7,626 nt of DNA from Hyphomicrobiales bacterium (GTDB lineage: Bacteria > Pseudomonadota > Alphaproteobacteria > Rhizobiales > Beijerinckiaceae): contig JAIXZF010000001.1 in NCBI GenBank assembly GCA_027489835.1, forward strand, positions 1-7,626, given 5' to 3'. A program made the translations under genes and the position numbers. Positions 6,586 through 7,626 of this stretch are shown one piece after another (position 1 is the stretch's first letter; each line of letters starts with the position of its first letter). Under the pieces are notes generated by a model, which saw nothing but the letters and a program-made list of their open reading frames with translations, had not been told where the DNA came from and did no database searches.

Positions 6586-7568
6586 GCTTCCTCGACCTTG
6601 CGACGCAGAACCTCGTCTCGCCCATGGTGCTGTTCTTCGCGCTCGGGCTCGCCGCAGCCTTGGCGCGCTCGGACCTGACGATCCCCGAGGCGGTCGCCAA
6701 GACGCTGGCGCTCTACCTGATGATGTCGATCGGCTTCAAGGGCGGGGCGGAGGTGGCCAAGTCGGGCATCACGGCGCTGATGCTGCTCGTGATGCTGGCC
6801 GGCGTCGCGCTGTCCTTCGTGATCCCCATCATCGGCTTCTTCGCTCTCAGGGCCACCTCGAAGCTGCCGGCGGTCGACGCGGCGGCGGTGGCGGCTCATT
6901 ACGGCTCGATCTCGATCGTGACCTTCGTGGCCGGGACCGAGGCGGTGAGGGGCCAGGGCCTGCCCTTCGAGGGCTTTCTCGTCGCGGTCGCCGCGGTGAT
7001 GGAGACGCCCGCCATCCTTTCGGCGCTGCTGCTGGCGCGGCGCGCGCGCGACCCGGCCCAGCGCAACGAGGGCGAGAGCGCGGGCGCGCTGATCCGCGAG
7101 GTCGGGCTCAATGCCTCGGTGGTGATGCTGGTCGGCTCCTTCCTGATCGGCTGGGCGACCGGCGAACGCGGCATGGGCATGATCTCGGCCTTCATCGTCG
7201 ATCCGTTCCGCGGCATCCTGTGCCTGTTCCTGCTCGACATGGGGCTGGTGGCCGGGCGCGGCATGCGCGAGGGCGCCCGCCACCTGTCGCCGCCCGTGCT
7301 GGCCTTCGGCATCCTGATGCCGCTCGTGTCCGCGGGGCTCGCGACGGCGGCGATCTGGCCCCTTGGCCTGTCGGTGGGCGGCGCCGCACTGTTCATCACG
7401 CTCACCGCCTCGGCCTCCTACATCGCCGTGCCGGCCGCGATGCGCCTCGCGCTGCCGGAGGCGAAGCCCGCCATCTACCTCACCCTGTCGCTTGGCGTGA
7501 CCTTCCCCTTCAACCTCGCCATCGGCATCCCGCTCTACCTCGCGCTCGCGCAGCGCGCCGGCATCTGA
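6582..7568 (+). CDS. sbtA: SbtA-family sodium-dependent bicarbonate permease
   Basis: Inner-membrane protein of 328 aa, a member of the family of cyanobacterial SbtA, which imports bicarbonate with sodium. Seen: about ten hydrophobic segments in two halves of five (roughly 14-28, 38-51, 64-88, 104-118, 130-152, then 175-193, 200-225, 237-258, 262-285, 298-321). Hallmark stretches are ALARSDLTIPEAVAK (26-40), SIGFKGGAEVAKSGI (49-63), AAHYGSISIVTFVAGTE (104-120), ASYIAVPAAMRLALPEAKPA (278-297) and LSLGVTFPFN (302-311). The central cytoplasmic loop (153-172) is short compared with cyanobacterial SbtA, which accounts for the lower length. The start is a TTG at 6582, overlapping the Nudix stop (TTGA) with GGAG 8 nt upstream; the next ATG (6624) would cut into the first segment. 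A probable PII-like partner follows after 11 nt. Family assignment is strong; bicarbonate as the actual substrate here is inferred. Confidence 0.9.
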   Translation: MSFLDLATQNLVSPMVLFFALGLAAALARSDLTIPEAVAKTLALYLMMSIGFKGGAEVAKSGITALMLLVMLAGVALSFVIPIIGFFALRATSKLPAVDAAAVAAHYGSISIVTFVAGTEAVRGQGLPFEGFLVAVAAVMETPAILSALLLARRARDPAQRNEGESAGALIREVGLNASVVMLVGSFLIGWATGERGMGMISAFIVDPFRGILCLFLLDMGLVAGRGMREGARHLSPPVLAFGILMPLVSAGLATAAIWPLGLSVGGAALFITLTASASYIAVPAAMRLALPEAKPAIYLTLSLGVTFPFNLAIGIPLYLALAQRAGI

Positions 7569-7573
7569 GGAGG
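7568..7573 (+). promoter_or_regulatory. Strong ribosome-binding site of the PII-like gene
   Basis: AGGAGG begins at the last base of the permease stop codon and lies 6 nt upstream of the ATG at 7580. It is the strongest Shine-Dalgarno match in the window and fixes the start of the truncated last gene. It may favour higher expression of the regulator than of the permease. Confidence 0.75.
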
Positions 7574-7579
7574 CGCTCC

Positions 7580-7626
7580 ATGGTCCAGACCCATCCCAAG
7601 AAGCGGATCGAGATCATCCTGGAAGC
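7580..7626 (+). CDS. Partial gene, probable PII-family (SbtB/GlnB-like) regulator
   Basis: Only the first 15 codons and part of the next are present, beginning MVQTHPKKRIEIILE; the window edge cuts it off. A basic stretch followed by an RIEIILE beta strand is how many PII-like trimeric regulators begin, and PII-like SbtB genes commonly sit next to sbtA, where the protein binds adenine nucleotides and controls the permease. It lies 11 nt after the permease stop with a strong AGGAGG, so it is part of the same operon. The assignment rests on position and a very short N-terminus. It lacks the classical GlnB opening (MK-I-AII-P-KL), so an SbtB-like branch is more likely than GlnB or GlnK. An unrelated alpha/beta protein cannot be excluded. 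Confidence 0.55.
   Translation, partial: MVQTHPKKRIEIILE

Noticed and set aside
6354..7283. A 309-codon minus-strand open frame under the permease gene
   Set aside because: Charged, repetitive His/Arg/Asp/Gly composition without a domain; the plus strand encodes a complete membrane protein with family hallmarks.
1..7626. CRISPR, tRNA, rRNA, insertion sequence or toxin-antitoxin modules
   Set aside because: No regularly spaced direct repeats, no tRNA-like cloverleaf or TTCGA-type arm, no transposase motifs and no small toxin-antitoxin pair were seen on reading both strands.

Overview
The window is a GC-rich (roughly two-thirds G+C), gene-dense chromosomal segment. It most likely comes from an alphaproteobacterium, probably of the Hyphomicrobiales (Rhizobiales) type. 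The evidence is the cluster of transketolase and GAPDH genes transcribed away from a small coiled-coil gene plus zapA, the phylogenetic flavour of the proteins, and a tkt promoter of the form TTGACT-N17-CTATCG, which resembles the alphaproteobacterial housekeeping consensus. The genus cannot be fixed from the sequence. No tRNA, rRNA, CRISPR, insertion sequence or phage gene was seen, and no stretch over 300 bases lacks a gene.

Left block (about 1-3190, minus strand): tkt (transketolase) followed by gap (glyceraldehyde-3-phosphate dehydrogenase). These are central carbon enzymes of glycolysis, the pentose phosphate pathway and, where present, the Calvin cycle. The tkt promoter lies in the 181-bp divergent region 3191-3371. 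The 136-bp tkt-gap spacer holds two small inverted repeats and a good gap ribosome-binding site.

Middle block (3372-4071, plus strand): a two-gene unit of a small coiled-coil DUF4164/ZauP-like protein and the Z-ring protein ZapA, 1 nt apart. ZapA ends only 4 bp from the stop codon of a convergent gene, so there is no 6S RNA gene in the place where proteobacteria often carry it.

Right block (4076-7626): a CitE/malyl-CoA-lyase-like gene on the minus strand faces away from a plus-strand operon. That operon encodes a PLP-dependent serine/threonine dehydratase-like enzyme, a Nudix hydrolase, an SbtA-type sodium-dependent bicarbonate permease, and the start of a probable PII/SbtB-like regulator cut by the window edge. 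The first three genes are chained by 4-nt stop/start overlaps (ATGA, then TTGA), and the fourth has a strong AGGAGG site. The divergent spacer 4952-5098 holds two nested inverted repeats sharing nearly the same centre, a good candidate operator or hairpin.

Most of the window is ordinary core metabolism and cell division. The parts most worth following up are the SbtA/PII pair wired into an operon with a dehydratase and a Nudix enzyme beside a CitE-like lyase, and the nested dyad that probably controls them. I see no wholly new system that the sequence alone can establish.
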